In this document: piece by piece, positions 43,619 through 54,396 of the stretch | Position numbering within the stretch: position 1 is the first letter of the stretch | Layout: each line of letters opens with the position of its first letter | NCBI GenBank assembly: GCA_023078685.1 | Contig: JALGAS010000004.1 | Span: 1,302,001-1,366,000, forward strand | Origin: Neopestalotiopsis rosae | Taxonomy: Eukaryota; Ascomycota; Sordariomycetes; Amphisphaeriales; Sporocadaceae | Length of the DNA stretch: 64,000 nt | Direction of reading: 5' to 3' | Notes under the pieces: generated by a model | What the model was told of the DNA's origin: nothing | The model's database searches: none | What the model saw: the letters and a program-made list of their open reading frames with translations, nothing else | Program-made: the position numbers and the translations under genes

Positions 43619-44577
43619 TCATTTCAGTGCATTCGCAGCAAACTGTTCCGTCAGTTTAGCTGCGGTGGCTTTCCTCTCGCTATATCGGTCCCCAAATAGG
43701 ACGAAGTGCTGGCGCATTATTATTGTATATTTAACAAACTCCTCCATACAGTCCACAAGACGGTCACGATTGGAACTAGGTAGCAGCCTGGAATTTCCGC
43801 TTCCGTCGCCACCTTCGTCCTCAAACTGTGTGTACGCTTGAGGAATGCTAGACTGGTTGGGAATTGTGAACATACGCATCCATCAACCTAGCACTCGCAG
43901 ACTGTTGACTGTGTTGAATGATTGACTTCCACCATTGACCTGAATAATGGACAGCGTACGGCCTTGTGTAGGCCGTACGGAGCCGGTAGACAAAGGGATC
44001 CAGTCAATCTGATTCTTGAACACAGCCGTCAAGTTTCCGTGTTGCTCGGGAGAGCACCATACGTGACCGTCGCTCCATAGAGAGAGGGCACGCAATTCCT
44101 CAACAGCTGGATGTTCGGCTTCCACAGAATCTCGAATAGGCAATTGTGAAGGGTTGAAGACGCGCACGTCACAACCGAGATGGTGAAGGATTCGTGCAGC
44201 CTCAAAAGCAGTCAGCTTGGAGTACGATCTGTACACCCAGCATCAAGTGGTTAGAAATCGAACCACAAGTCAGTCTGGCTATTTGCAAGCTTGAGGACGT
44301 ACCGTTTTCGCAGACTGCCATAAAGCAAGAGCACCTTAAGCCGCGACTTTGTCCTCAGTAAATCCTCTCTCGCCATATCGGCCACGGTTCTGAGCTCTAG
44401 TTGCGAAACCCAGTCGCTGGATTGGGTATCTGCATCGAGCAGGAAAGGTTTATACTTCGCACGGACATCAGCGTCATCCTGCTCTTCGGTTATGGCCAGA
44501 GTTGAGTCTGACGCCAAAATCTCTTCAATGTCCTTCGTTTTTTGTGCAGACAGCAGCGAGTCTTGCACCCACGACAT
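43619..44577 (-). pseudogene. arsH: arsH-like NADPH-dependent FMN reductase, broken by in-frame stop
   Basis: ArsH enzymes are flavoproteins that oxidise trivalent organoarsenicals. Exons 44577-44303 and 44228-43619 around a 74-bp intron (GTACGT donor) would give about 294 aa. Family blocks are clear: LLLYGSLRKRSYS across the splice (FMN loop), [52 protein letters not shown] and, after the break, WMRMFTIPNQSS and FGDRYSER. At codon 207 a TGA (43885-43883) sits exactly where the family has Arg between VLG and WMRM. The reading frame continues unchanged on both sides, so this is a single CGA-to-TGA nonsense change. Everything else is intact, which suggests recent loss, a sequencing error or, less likely, readthrough. 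An in-frame ATG at 44724 could extend the N-terminus. Confidence 0.85.
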
Positions 44578-45661
44578 CTTTCTTTCTCCCCTAGGATTCA
44601 GTAGTCTTGCTTTAGGAATCAAGGTTGCTATTCTTGTTATAAGAGAACGTGGACCGCAAGCTGATGATTTGGCAACTAGTGCACTAACTTTGGGCGATAG
44701 CGTTCGACCTAAAGCCGCAATCATTAGGTACAGTAGGTTGCTGATACAAAATATGGCTAAAGGCTAGAAAGTTTGTGAAAGAAGAGTATCCAAAAACAAT
44801 GACTGAATGGGATTTATGGGAGTCTCAGCTCCGAGTTTCTCGTTGTGGCCTAAATAGGAGAGTCTAAATGACCCTGAATGTCACAAAAGCCTGACCGATA
44901 GCGTATGCAAACTCGAGGAAGTAGACGGACAAATTCGCGGTAAATCAGGGACTTGAATTAGCGCGTAACTGCAGTGTGCTACTTCAGCATGGCTAGCACG
45001 TTTAGCGTGAGGGCGAAGCGGGTGGAATGCAGACTAGGCTCGAGTCAATGCAACCAATAGTAATCGGGGCGTGACAGATGCCCCAAATTGGGGGGCAGGT
45101 GATTCGGGGTACGTGCTGAACCAATCAGTTGAAGGTTGATACGTTGGCTGTTCGAGGATACTGGCAATCAACTTATTCAACCAAGGTTACTAGGTTAGCA
45201 CATTCTCAGCATCCTACTATACTGAAGTTGTACAACTGGCTGTGGGCGTCACCAAGATGGATCAATATCATTGCCATTGGAGGAGCATCCCCCCTTCTGT
45301 TTAAACAGAAAAAGAAAAAAAGAAAAAAGGGGATGCAAATCCTGTCTATTGGTAGTTTTCGTTTGTTTAGTGCCTTTGACGCGGTATTTCTATGCTGTAC
45401 AGCATCATCACGGATGATCCAAACATGTGGAGCCCGGTCAAGGAGTTCGGCCTTGACATGCCACTTGAAAGCGCACGAATCACTTGTTTCATTCTCGTGT
45501 ATTTGTAATCTTTCAAAGTCGCACAAAACTCCAAGTATAATCTTTCTCTTGAGCTCTGACACTGAAAGCAGCTCGAAGTCAAGTCTTTATTTGATCTGTT
45601 CATGACAATTTCGGGCCTCATGATTCCAGTGACGCCACATTTAGTCGTTCATTCTGCTCAA
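44578..45661. other. Divergent spacer between arsH remnant and arsenate reductase
   Basis: About 1.1 kb with no supported gene. Holds an A-rich run near 45306-45330. Two overlapping ORFs (45129-45605 plus strand, 45206-45562 minus strand) lack any recognisable feature. Expected to carry promoters of both ars genes. Confidence 0.5.
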
Positions 45662-46090
45662 ATGAAACCCAACGTCCTCATTCTCTGCACTGGCAATTCT
45701 TGCCGCAGCCATATGGCCGAGGGGATTCTCAATGCCGTCGCCGGCGACCTCATCAACGTGTACAGCGCGGGCTCGCATCCAGCTGGCTTTGTCCATCCCA
45801 AGGCGATCAAAGTACTCAAGGAAATTGGTGTAGACATTGGTACCCACACATCAAAGCATATGGACATTTTTCTCAACCGTCCAATCGCGACTGTCATCAC
45901 TGTCTGCGGCAATGTTGACCAGGTCTGCCCAATCTTCCCAGGCCAGATGCACCGCTATCACTGGGGCTTCGACGATCCTGCGCATTTCCAAGGCAGTGAT
46001 GAGCAAGTCTTAGCAGAATTTCGCCGTGTGCGGGATGAGATTCGCAGAGTTTTTGAAGCATACGCAGCAGGATTGAGGGAGCGCACTTAA
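45662..46090 (+). CDS. arsC: Arsenate reductase, LMW-phosphatase (thioredoxin-coupled) type
   Basis: Intronless, 142 aa from the ATG at 45662 (two in-frame ATGs at 45602 and 45620 could add up to 20 residues). It belongs to the bacterial low-molecular-weight tyrosine-phosphatase-type ArsC: P-loop CTGNSCRS (C-x5-R), [22 protein letters not shown], and [14 protein letters not shown] with the two further redox cysteines seven residues apart (Cys82/Cys89 type), then HWGFDDPA and [12 protein letters not shown]. It would reduce arsenate to arsenite using thioredoxin. This differs from the rhodanese-like Acr2 of yeasts, and the compact single-exon form suggests bacterial origin. It lies head-to-head with the arsH remnant; no arsenite pump is visible nearby. 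Confidence 0.92.
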   Translation: MKPNVLILCTGNSCRSHMAEGILNAVAGDLINVYSAGSHPAGFVHPKAIKVLKEIGVDIGTHTSKHMDIFLNRPIATVITVCGNVDQVCPIFPGQMHRYHWGFDDPAHFQGSDEQVLAEFRRVRDEIRRVFEAYAAGLRERT

Positions 46091-47392
46091 CAGCATCTAA
46101 TCGGCAATCCCTTTGGGCTTCAAAATTTATTTTCCCGTCGTGCGAGTGGCAAAGTCGTTGTTGAAGACATGTCGAAATGGTGGTTACATCCGTGTCTCGG
46201 CGCCGTCGGTTCTGATTCCCTTATCTGCTCTGCTGATGTCTTGCCCTTTCTTATACTACCGATCGTCCCTTTCTTTTCATAGAGTCTATCAGATACGCAA
46301 CCTAAAATAAAGCCTCCTCACATTAAATAATACTGGTCCTACATCGAAAGAATATTTACAGAGCTACCCAAGTCCCGAATCAAGCTTTGAGTACAGCTTG
46401 ATGCTATCTCTGCTTCCGGTTCTTATTTGGACTGGGTTGCATAGTTGTAATGAGCGTGCACTTATTGCCCCTATCCTGGTCTGTAGGCGAAAAGATCGGG
46501 CATTGATTGCAATGGTGGTGGCAATCAGCTCTGTAACCCCCCCTCGCAGGTGGCTTTATCCAGATTCCTCCAACTCTCTTCACTCTCGCACCCCGCATAC
46601 CGGTCACTGAGCACTTTACGAATATTATAAGAAAATTACAAATAGGCCTATCTAATCGACTCTGTTTTCAGGAGCTTGCCATGGTATCGCATATTACGCC
46701 CCGACTTTATTCCCTAGACACGGGCTGTCCCCGAGGAACAGAAAGATGCTGGTGCCTACATTCTTACAGATGCTCGCGCAAGCGCCACTGATTTTCAACT
46801 TCTGCACACCAAGTTAGTCATTCTAGTGATCAAGCCTTCTTCTTCTTCTTCTTCTTCTTCATGTTATCATGGGACTTGACGGTTGTTTCTTGGACCATCC
46901 GCATCTTAGCATAGGGCCTTGACAACAATTCAAGAAATTTCTCAATAAGCCTCTCGAAAAGCTTTTGGGGTCTGTAACAAGATCATTGTAAAAATAGTCA
47001 GATTGTCTTCCGTATCTAGCTTGGCGATATATTGCAACTAAACCCCCTAACTTTTCTTTTTCCTCCTATTTTCTTTCTTTCAATCACGACCATATCCATC
47101 CATGCTGATGTGCTCAACTGTAAGTTCTGTCTTCAATGTCTAGGAATGTGTCGCCGTAATGCTTCTACTCTGATTATCCATTGCCCAGAGTTTCAGCGGG
47201 CCGTTATAGTGGCTCGCTCACACTAGTCTGTCAGCTGTGCAGCTCCTTTCCATGTATTGCCAATCGAGCCTTTTATCGAGGAAACTCCATTACTGCAGAT
47301 CGCCAATCAAACATACTGCCAAATGCCTATGCCATAATGGTGCTCATGTGTAGCCCCATACATAGCCAGCGAAAAGTTCCAAAAGTCTTGTC
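46091..47392. other. Gene-free spacer with TTC repeat
   Basis: 1.3 kb between arsC and the FAD oxidase 3' end. Only small ORFs. Contains a (TTC)8 tract. Confidence 0.55.
46837..46860. repeat. (TTC)8 microsatellite
   Basis: Eight perfect TTC units outside any recognised gene. Confidence 0.9.
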
Positions 47393-48967
47393 TCACGTAA
47401 ACAGCTTCCATCCTCCAGGAACACCTTTCTGGAAAATCCCCTCTGGGTCGAATTTCCGACTGACACTCTGAAGATGCTTATTGTTCTCGGCTCCATAGGA
47501 GCTAATTGGATCCTGAAAGTTGGCCGAGTAATTCATGTATGTAAAGTCAATGAGTGTACTTCTCGATGCGGCGTCCTTCTTCATGTCTTCCAAGGCGCGT
47601 CGAAAAGTTCCAAGAACCCGTTCATCTTCGCTCTTGGAGTTCCAATACATCAAGAGCGCTATGGAAACTATGGATCCCATATCAGGGCCCAGTCCCAAGG
47701 AATTGCCGCCTTTTTTGGCCGAGGCCTCAAGTAGAGATCGTGCATATGGTTGGAGGGTATATGAGCAGATGAGGCCGTCGCAGCCTTTAATAGGCTCAAG
47801 CGCTGCCTTCCAGATCTCACCCCCTGCTAGTAGGGTAGCGACGTCGGCCTTGACATGATAATTCATATAGGCAGACCTGACTTGAAATTAGCATTTCTTT
47901 CTTTGATCCCCTTATCAAGTTGAAAACTCGTAGGAATATTACGCACCGTTGGTTTGGTGGAATGTCACCAGACTGTTCATTTGAGGCTTCGGCAAGATTC
48001 ATCATACGCATGGTGTTCAAGCCAGGGATTTGCGACTTCACCGAGGTGAACACGTCCAATACGGGCGGCTTCTCGACCTCGCGAGTGTAGTACATCTGGT
48101 TCATTCCCACTGGTACTGGGCCGAATAGCGCGGTGTAGCCCAGACTCATCACCAAGTGCGTCTCAACGGTAGCGCTGGGGCTCTGCAGCTCTCGTACCAA
48201 TGCCTCGACCTGGCCAGGAAATTCCGTGTTCTGGTAATACAAAGCGCCGCCCCAGAAACGACCCTGCTTAAAGGTCCTCATGTCGAATCTTGTGACGACG
48301 CCAAAATTATTACCGCCGCCTCGTAGTGCCCGCCAGAGATCGGTATTTTCAGTATCGTTGGCATTTACAATCTCACCAGAGCCGAGGACAATCTCGTAAT
48401 TCAACACCTTTTCCGAAGAGTTAGGTCAATCATCTTGTCGTACAGGTAAAGATAGTTGAGCACACTCACATCATCGACCATGAATCCTTCCCGACTAGAA
48501 AAGAACGACAAACCACCTGACAAGTTCAACCCTCCGATACCGCCTTTGTAAGAGCGCGAGCCAGAGCAGCCAAGTCCTTGTTCAACGAGTTTGTCAAAGA
48601 CGGGGCCCCAAGTCTCACCGGCTGCGATAGAGACAACACCGTTCTCGATCTGAATGCCATTGAGGAGCCCCAAGTTCAGCGTAATTCCGCCTTCAATGTT
48701 GGAGCACCCGGGCGCGGGCTGGCGGACCCCACCGACAATGGCAAAGGCTGCCTGTCCGGCGACGATAAATGGTCTCATGGTCTTTACGAAAGTTGCGACC
48801 TCTTCCTTGGTTCGAGGCCGTACAATGCAAGCAGGGACAATGTCCGATTGCAGCGCTGACTGGTACGTGCTTTGGTTGAGGGCTTCGTGCTCCGAGGTGC
48901 CCCGGACAGTAAACTCAACCCCGGGCAGGGCCGCACGGAGAGCCTCAATGATCTTGGACACATCCAT
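47393..48967 (-). CDS. FAD-linked oxidase, berberine-bridge-type
   Basis: FAD-dependent oxidoreductase of 480 aa. Exons 48967-48470, 48407-47947 and 47876-47393; introns 62 and 70 bp, frame closes. FAD_binding_4 domain at about 40-215: IVRPRTKEEVATFVK, GGVRQPAPGCSNIEGGITLNL, SYKGGIGGLNLSGGLSFFSS, then VLNYEIVLGSGEIVNAN after intron 1 and LWRALRGGGNNFGVVT. The usual GGGH that carries the covalent flavin His reads GGVRQP, so 8-alpha-histidyl flavin is unlikely. The C-terminus ends in a BBE-like motif (DPEGIFQKGVPGGWKL instead of DPxxVFQ). No signal peptide is visible, so the protein is probably intracellular. The substrate is unknown; neighbours are not a clear pathway. Confidence 0.93.
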
Positions 48968-49201
48968 CTTCTACAGTCGTCCAAGTAATTTTGACAATAA
49001 AATGATTGCAACCTGTGGTTGGTCGATGAGACGTAAGGTGGGCAGCTGGTCGGAGGAAGCAGCTATCAAAGGCAGAATGAGTAGGAAGTATTCTCATGAA
49101 GTCAGGTGAGCAAGGCCACCCAGTCGATTGCCACAGCTACCTATAGGTAACGGTTGATCGGGTTCGATGTGTACGCAGTTGGACTGCCAACGTCTTATTA
49201 G
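48968..49201. other. Short spacer before LysM remnant
   Basis: Promoter of the FAD oxidase. May also hold degraded 5' LysM sequence, since the LysM frame upstream of 49202 is closed by TAG and TAA. Confidence 0.4.
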
Positions 49202-49492
49202 CGCCAACAAGACTTGTGCAGGACCGACCCCGAGTACTACTGCATCGGGACCAAGACACAGAACCCGGTCACATCGCCGGGGCCGATACGGACAGGCATC
49301 GCGGCTTATTGCACAAAATATGCGCAGACGATGTTAGGGGATGGGTGCGATACGTTTGCTAAGGGGCATGAAATCACACCCGCGCAATTGTATGCCTGGA
49401 ATACCGTGTTGGGTGCTAACGAGGCGAATTGTGGGACGTCGCTTTAGGCGGAGGAATGGTACTGTATTGCAGTGTTGGGACGAGTAGAATAA
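49202..49492 (+). pseudogene. LysM-domain protein remnant
   Basis: Decayed tail of a multi-LysM secreted chitin-binding protein. The frame opens just after a TAG with the end of one LysM domain (DPEYYCIGT), a Thr/Pro/Ser-type linker (NPVTSPGPIRTGIAAYC), and most of a second domain (GDGCDTFAKGHEITPAQLYAWN, then ANCGTSL). TAG at 49445-49447 stands where LysM proteins usually have Trp after CGTSL; in the same frame the next residues are AEEWYCIAV, the normal domain end, before TAA at 49490. So a TGG-to-TAG change breaks an otherwise readable domain. No signal peptide or upstream domains could be found between here and the FAD oxidase gene. Read as a truncated, inactive effector-type gene. Confidence 0.7.
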
Positions 49493-49826
49493 GTCTGTAG
49501 ATGGACTATATGTGTCAGGGTTTTATGATACCAACAAAATCTCCGATTCGAATCCAAAATGTTAACATCCAAAAAATTGAACAAGCTGCAATTAGATGCG
49601 CTTGCTACTATGCCATTTTCCCGTACTACCCAGTTGAAAAACAACCCGTCCAATTGGTTGTAGGTGCCTAAAGTGGCATTCGTGTCACGCAGGATCCATA
49701 CCCCAGTTGCAATCTCGTCCGGGCAGGATTCACCAAGAATTATTTCATATTCATTCCTTTATACATAGTGAAAAATAAAGAGAGAAGATACCCTTCGGAA
49801 AAATAAACTACATAATTGTTCAGCCG
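49493..49826. other. Spacer
   Basis: AT-rich; likely promoter of the next gene. Nothing else seen. Confidence 0.5.
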
Positions 49827-50833
49827 ATGATGCCCTCATTGGAATCTCTCCCCCCAGACCCCCGCCTCGACTCACCGGCAACATACTCGGCCCCTGCCGT
49901 CATCGCCGCCATTGAGACCTTCTACCGCTCTCTTCCGCACATCTCGCCCGAGCACATCCACACCCCGCCGCCCGGTGGCTGGCCGTCCATCACCAATGAG
50001 ACCCTCGGCAATTGGAACATTCACAAGACTGAACAGGCCGTCGAGCTGCTCAGACACATGCCCTATCTCTGCTCAAGTCAGCCTCGCATCGCACCCGACG
50101 CTTTCGTCATTGACTACAGGCTTGTGGGGCACGCACCCGGCGACTACACGGCGACAACGACGACGGACGCGGGTCCAGGTAAAGAATGTGACCGTCGCCC
50201 CTGGCGGCGCCCACTCTGGCTTTCAGAGCTCGAGGACAACCACCATCAGTCCAGTTGGGGCTTCCGGCTGCCGCCCACAGCCGTGCAGCTGACGTGGGAC
50301 AAGGGTCGCGGGGCCGCCTGCTACATGCTCGACACGCTTGACGGGACCGTGAGCATGTGGAGCCCCGAGGGCTATGTGTATCCGGAAGCCAAAGGTCACT
50401 ATTCCGCGGATGACCCGCGCGCGTGGCGGGAGGCGTGCGATGAGGCAACGGTGCCGGCGACAGAGCTGCTGCGGAAGTGGAGCGACAAATTTCGATACAT
50501 GGAATGGTTGGGCATGCCGGGAGGTAAGGAGCCTGGGGTGATTTTCATGGAGGGGACGAAGGATCTATGGTGGAAGCAGGAGGAGTTCGAGGAGAAGTGG
50601 TTGGCGAAGGAGATGGTGGTGAGTAACATTTCGAGTTATATACAGGTGAAGGCTAATCAACTTGGACCCAGGCGTACTCGGCTATCTTGAAGAAGTATGG
50701 ATGGCCAGATAATTATAGAGGTGAGGAATGTCGTAAGGCGATCGCTGAACTGACTGAGGAGAAGATGGAGCGGTATACGGAAGCACACAGGCAGGAGATG
50801 GCGCTTCTAGAACACGCTGAGTCGGAAACGTAA
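49827..50833 (+). CDS. Uncharacterised fungal protein
   Basis: Protein of 317 aa without a family that I can name. Exons 49827-50618 and 50672-50833; intron 53 bp, GTGAGT donor, GCTAAT branch, frame closes. It starts MMPSLESLPPDPRL. Features: an ordered, Trp-rich middle (GGWPSITNETLGNWNIHKTEQAVELLRHMPYL; DGTVSMWSPEGYVYPE), WREACDEATVPATELLRKWSDKFR and, in exon 2, AILKKYGWPDNYRGEECRKAI. No signal peptide or membrane helix. The GC-rich, biased codon use supports a real gene. The layout (HTPPPGGW followed by a helix, then a strand-rich part with WSPEG) recalls SMI1/KNR4-like proteins, but that is only an impression. Confidence 0.78.
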
Positions 50834-51303
50834 AATAGTGAGACGGGTTATTATGCAGACATTCCTATCAGTCAGATCTTGCTGGTAGTGGCTACCGGCG
50901 TGCTACCACTGCACCAAGTCAGGTTCTTTCTTTTTCGTTAAAGATTATTGTAATATGTAAAAATATAAATCAAGTTCAATACTGCAGCGCGATACCACTT
51001 CAAGATTGTGCTGCAGGTACATGAACTAAATTCCTCACGCCCAAGCCCGCAACTGCTTTGGAGCTCAACTCATTCTTTCGATAAGTAACTTTGAATATGA
51101 ATATGAGCTTTCAGGGCCGTGATGGTCAAATTCATTATTCTATCGACACGATACACTCCCCCTTTGAGCCGATCATTCAAGTCTTCCCCCAGCCCTCCCT
51201 CACCTTTTGGCTACCATACTCCAGGTCAAAATTTTGCTACTTGATGCTACTGTACTATCCAATAACCTCAGACTTGGACGACTATCATGTCGGGGGTTTT
51301 GAA
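50834..51303. other. Spacer
   Basis: 3' UTR of the previous gene and AT-rich sequence; no gene supported. Confidence 0.5.
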
Positions 51304-51568
51304 ATGTCTACCGCTGTCGCCCGTCTGCTTCTTCTTGCGGCCCTAAACGTTGTTACTAGGCTCGGAATCAGTGTTATCAACGCCTATCACGAGCAACATG
51401 ATCTACGTGGAAAGTGTCTACCAAAGGAAAGGGCGTCTCGTCTACGATTGGCAATGTGTTGTTACATTCGACGACATTACAAGTGGAGTCAGCATGAACA
51501 ACCAGTATTGCCAAACTACTTGTGGTAGTTGTTCTCAAGCAGTCTCTGACGGATATCTTTTTCACTAG
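51304..51568 (+). pseudogene. Possible small secreted protein with frame break
   Basis: An ATG at 51304 opens a signal-peptide-like stretch (STAVARLLLLAAL). A different frame from about 51350 to the TAG at 51566-51568 encodes a short polar protein with closely spaced cysteines at its end (QYCQTTCGSCSQ). Neither frame alone makes a sensible protein; a missed intron or a frameshift near 51345-51395 would join them. No splice pair of normal length fits. This may be a decayed effector-like gene, or chance. Confidence 0.25.
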
Positions 51569-52400
51569 ACTTGTAATGGATAGGCATATTGCTATGGAAA
51601 TAATAATTCTGATTCGGTTGTCATTAGATTGAAGAATAAATTCTCATCCATATACGGTTCCGCGCGTCCTTTTAGTGGCATTTACCGGTGATTGAAGCCT
51701 TTCCAGTAGCTACTCTTTGCAGTGCTGCCAAAACGGTGGGAGGATCGTGAATGCATAGGAAGGTATATATAAAACATTGAATAGTGGCAGCTATTCAGAT
51801 TGCTGAGGAATTAGCCCGTGCCGTGTACAGAGTATACATGTAAGTAACAATTAAAATTAAAGGTGGACCGCTGAGTTTGCGGGCGGTCCGCCGCAGCTGA
51901 GAGTCACATTTAGGAGCTTAGAGAGTACACTACAGGGTGGTGTATACGAGCGTACGAGCGCCTGCCGTTCCAACTATCATTCGGGTCAGTTAGTGGCTGA
52001 GAAAGCCTAATCCTTAGCGCACAAAGCGCTGACAGACGGTAACTTGGCTTAACACTTAAAGCCCAGCGAACGAAGGTGCCTCCGTAACGTACTCCTTCCA
52101 CTTGAGAATTTTGCTGGTCATGGCTATAAAACATTCAGTAATTGTAATTGCTTCGCGAATCTTTGTATGTAAATCATGTGACTGGGGCGACGAGTCCTTT
52201 AGTTGGCGGTGGCAGTGCCAATCAATCTCCACGTTCGCACATAAGCGCCCAGATGCGTGGGACCAGGGATTCTGCGTGGAACACAGCTCTTACACAGCCT
52301 GATGCGCTGAGCAGAAAATCCGCCTCAGTTCCTCGTTCTGTTCGTCGATATTTCCCGATGCCATTCTTACAGTTGCAGGCTCTCTGACATCGCGGACGAG
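51569..52400. other. Spacer upstream of HET gene
   Basis: Promoter region of the HET gene at 52401; only short unsupported ORFs. Confidence 0.5.
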
Positions 52401-54342
52401 ATGCGCCTGCTACACACCACATCCTACGAGCTCAAGACTTTTCGTGGTGATGTGCCCCCATATGCCATACTATCCCACACCTGGGGCGATGCCGAGATTG
52501 AGTACAGTGATGTGGTCAGAAAAACCGGCCGCGAGCAACATCCAGGCTGGGACAAAGTCGCCAAGTGCTGTCAGCGCGCTGCGGCAGACGGCTGGGAATA
52601 TGTCTGGATCGACACCTGCTGCATTGATAAGAATGACAATACGGAGCTGGGAGAGGCCATCAACTCTATGTTTCGCTGGTACGCCGAGGCTCAGATTTGC
52701 ATCGCCTACCTAGCCGACGTACCCCCGAAATACACCCTTAGTCGTGAAATGGGTGACCTCAGATCTCCGTGGGTGCAGCACTTCAGGAGCAGCAGATGGT
52801 TCGCCCGTGGTTGGACGTTGCAGGAGATGCTAGCCCCGTCACATCTACTTTTTCTAGATATGCAATGGGGCACGATTGGGTCCCGCGAAGTATGGGAAGA
52901 TGAGGTTTATGTGGCTACTGGAATTTCGCCAGAGCATCAGAAGGACTTTTCGTCGACCTGCCTAGCCACAAAGCTCTCATGGGCTGCGAACCGCCAGACC
53001 ACTCGCGAAGAAGACAGGGCATACAGCCTGCTGGGTCTACTCGGTGTGCATATGCCCTTGATATATGGTGAGGGAAAACAAGCTTTCATTCGGCTACAGC
53101 TTGAGTTGATTCGCACTTATTCTGACGAGTCAATATTTGCGTGGACGCGGCGACATGGTATGTCTCGTGGCTTGTGTATGACGTCCGTGCTAACTCCTCC
53201 AAGTTGACATTGGTGCCGCCCATGGCATACTGGCGCCGTCCCCTGAGTTTTTTCAGTCGCTTGAGTCACTTTGCACCTTTAATGGTGATCCGTTTCGCAA
53301 AGGATTTATCATGAATAACATTGGGCTAAGCCTCAGAGCTAATGTCTGGGAAATACATGAGGAGAATAGTAGGACACTCGCCATCATGTTGAACTGTGCA
53401 GCCATCCCGTGGGTTCAGTCAAGCAAGATCAGTCCCGCGATAATTACTTTGAAGCCCTACGGTGAGGAGACTGATGTTTTCGAATGTACTGGAATCGAAT
53501 TTCATGCGGACCGAACAAAGTCGCTGTCGAGTCTCGGAGTACGGGACATCATTATCAGGAACAACGCAGGCATCGAGGTTGAGAGCCCGAGGTCTCATCG
53601 AACCACAGAGGTGGCCTTCCAATTCCCAAGAGAGGTTCAGCTTGACACGCACCGGCTCAAATATTTCCTGCCCTATTATCCCCGCGACAGCCTGACGCAG
53701 AGGAGAGGCAGGGTAGAGTATATCACTCCAGTATCCTCGAATTCTCTAATTGAAGATAACAAAGTGATGTTAAAACAAGCAGCAGCCTTCATAATACCTT
53801 TCACCATACCCAGAGGGGAAGGAAGCCCGCTACACAAAGATTGCGAGTTCGCCATCATTGTCAAAGCTGCCGCACCACGGCCAAGGATTGGAATATGGAG
53901 GTGGAATGAGCGTAAACATGGCAGGGAGCCCTGGCAGAGCGTCGTCAGAAGACTCACAGGGCGCGTAAATTGGAATTGGGAGCGTCAATATCCTACTTGT
54001 GCAAGAACCTCCTTGGATGAGGTGGTTCGCATCAGCATCCGATATGCCGCCAGTACAAATACGCCTGACCATCTAGAAGCCGTTCTCGACATCACGATAG
54101 AAAGTAACGACGCAAAGTACTATGTCCAGGACGAGCGCGATCACTCCCTTGCACGATTAGCTGATTTATCTACTCGAGACCAAGTCTTGGTTGCTCCTAT
54201 GCCTACGGTGGCGCCTTTGCGGGTCAAAAGTAGCGATTCGGTGGAGATTCCGCCCGCTGATGAAAGCTCTGATACAGAAATATACAATCAGAAGACTGAT
54301 CTATTTGACGATCTGCTGGCACAGTTCAACGACATGCTCAAG

Positions 54343-54379
<37 letters not shown>

Positions 54380-54396
54380 AGTTCGACGAAGAGTAA
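52401..54396 (+). CDS. HET-domain protein with poly-proline C-terminus
   Basis: HET protein of 649 aa in the HET-E/HET-D-type N-terminal class (starts MRLLHTTSYELKTF). Exons 52401-53157 and 53204-54396; intron 46 bp, GTATGT donor, GCTAAC branch. HET domain at about 21-250: PYAILSHTWGD, EYVWIDTCCIDK, SMFRWYAEAQICIAYL, SSRWFARGWTLQEMLAP, then EDRAYSLLGLLGVHMPLIYGEG. The second half is the variable region typical of this class, with no NACHT or WD40 repeats. The last residues are 12 prolines then EFDEE, encoded by 36 consecutive cytosines (54343-54378). A change in tract length not divisible by three would swap the last residues. Expected to trigger cell death in incompatibility reactions. Confidence 0.93.
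54343..54378 (+). repeat. (C)36 homopolymer inside the HET gene
   Basis: Thirty-six uninterrupted cytosines near the 3' end of the HET reading frame, encoding twelve prolines. Prone to length change in replication and in sequencing. Confidence 0.95.

Noticed and set aside
43955..43979. 9-bp inverted repeat inside arsH
   Set aside because: Lies in codons of a conserved protein block (VRPTQG), so explained by coding constraint.
45206..45562. 118-codon ORF between the ars genes
   Set aside because: Ends in a Phe-run from an A-rich tract, overlaps an ORF on the other strand, no domain.
38089..48967. Secondary-metabolite cluster (O-methyltransferase, MFS, FAD oxidase)
   Set aside because: No PKS, NRPS, terpene synthase or local regulator, and unrelated ars genes lie between; position alone is not enough.
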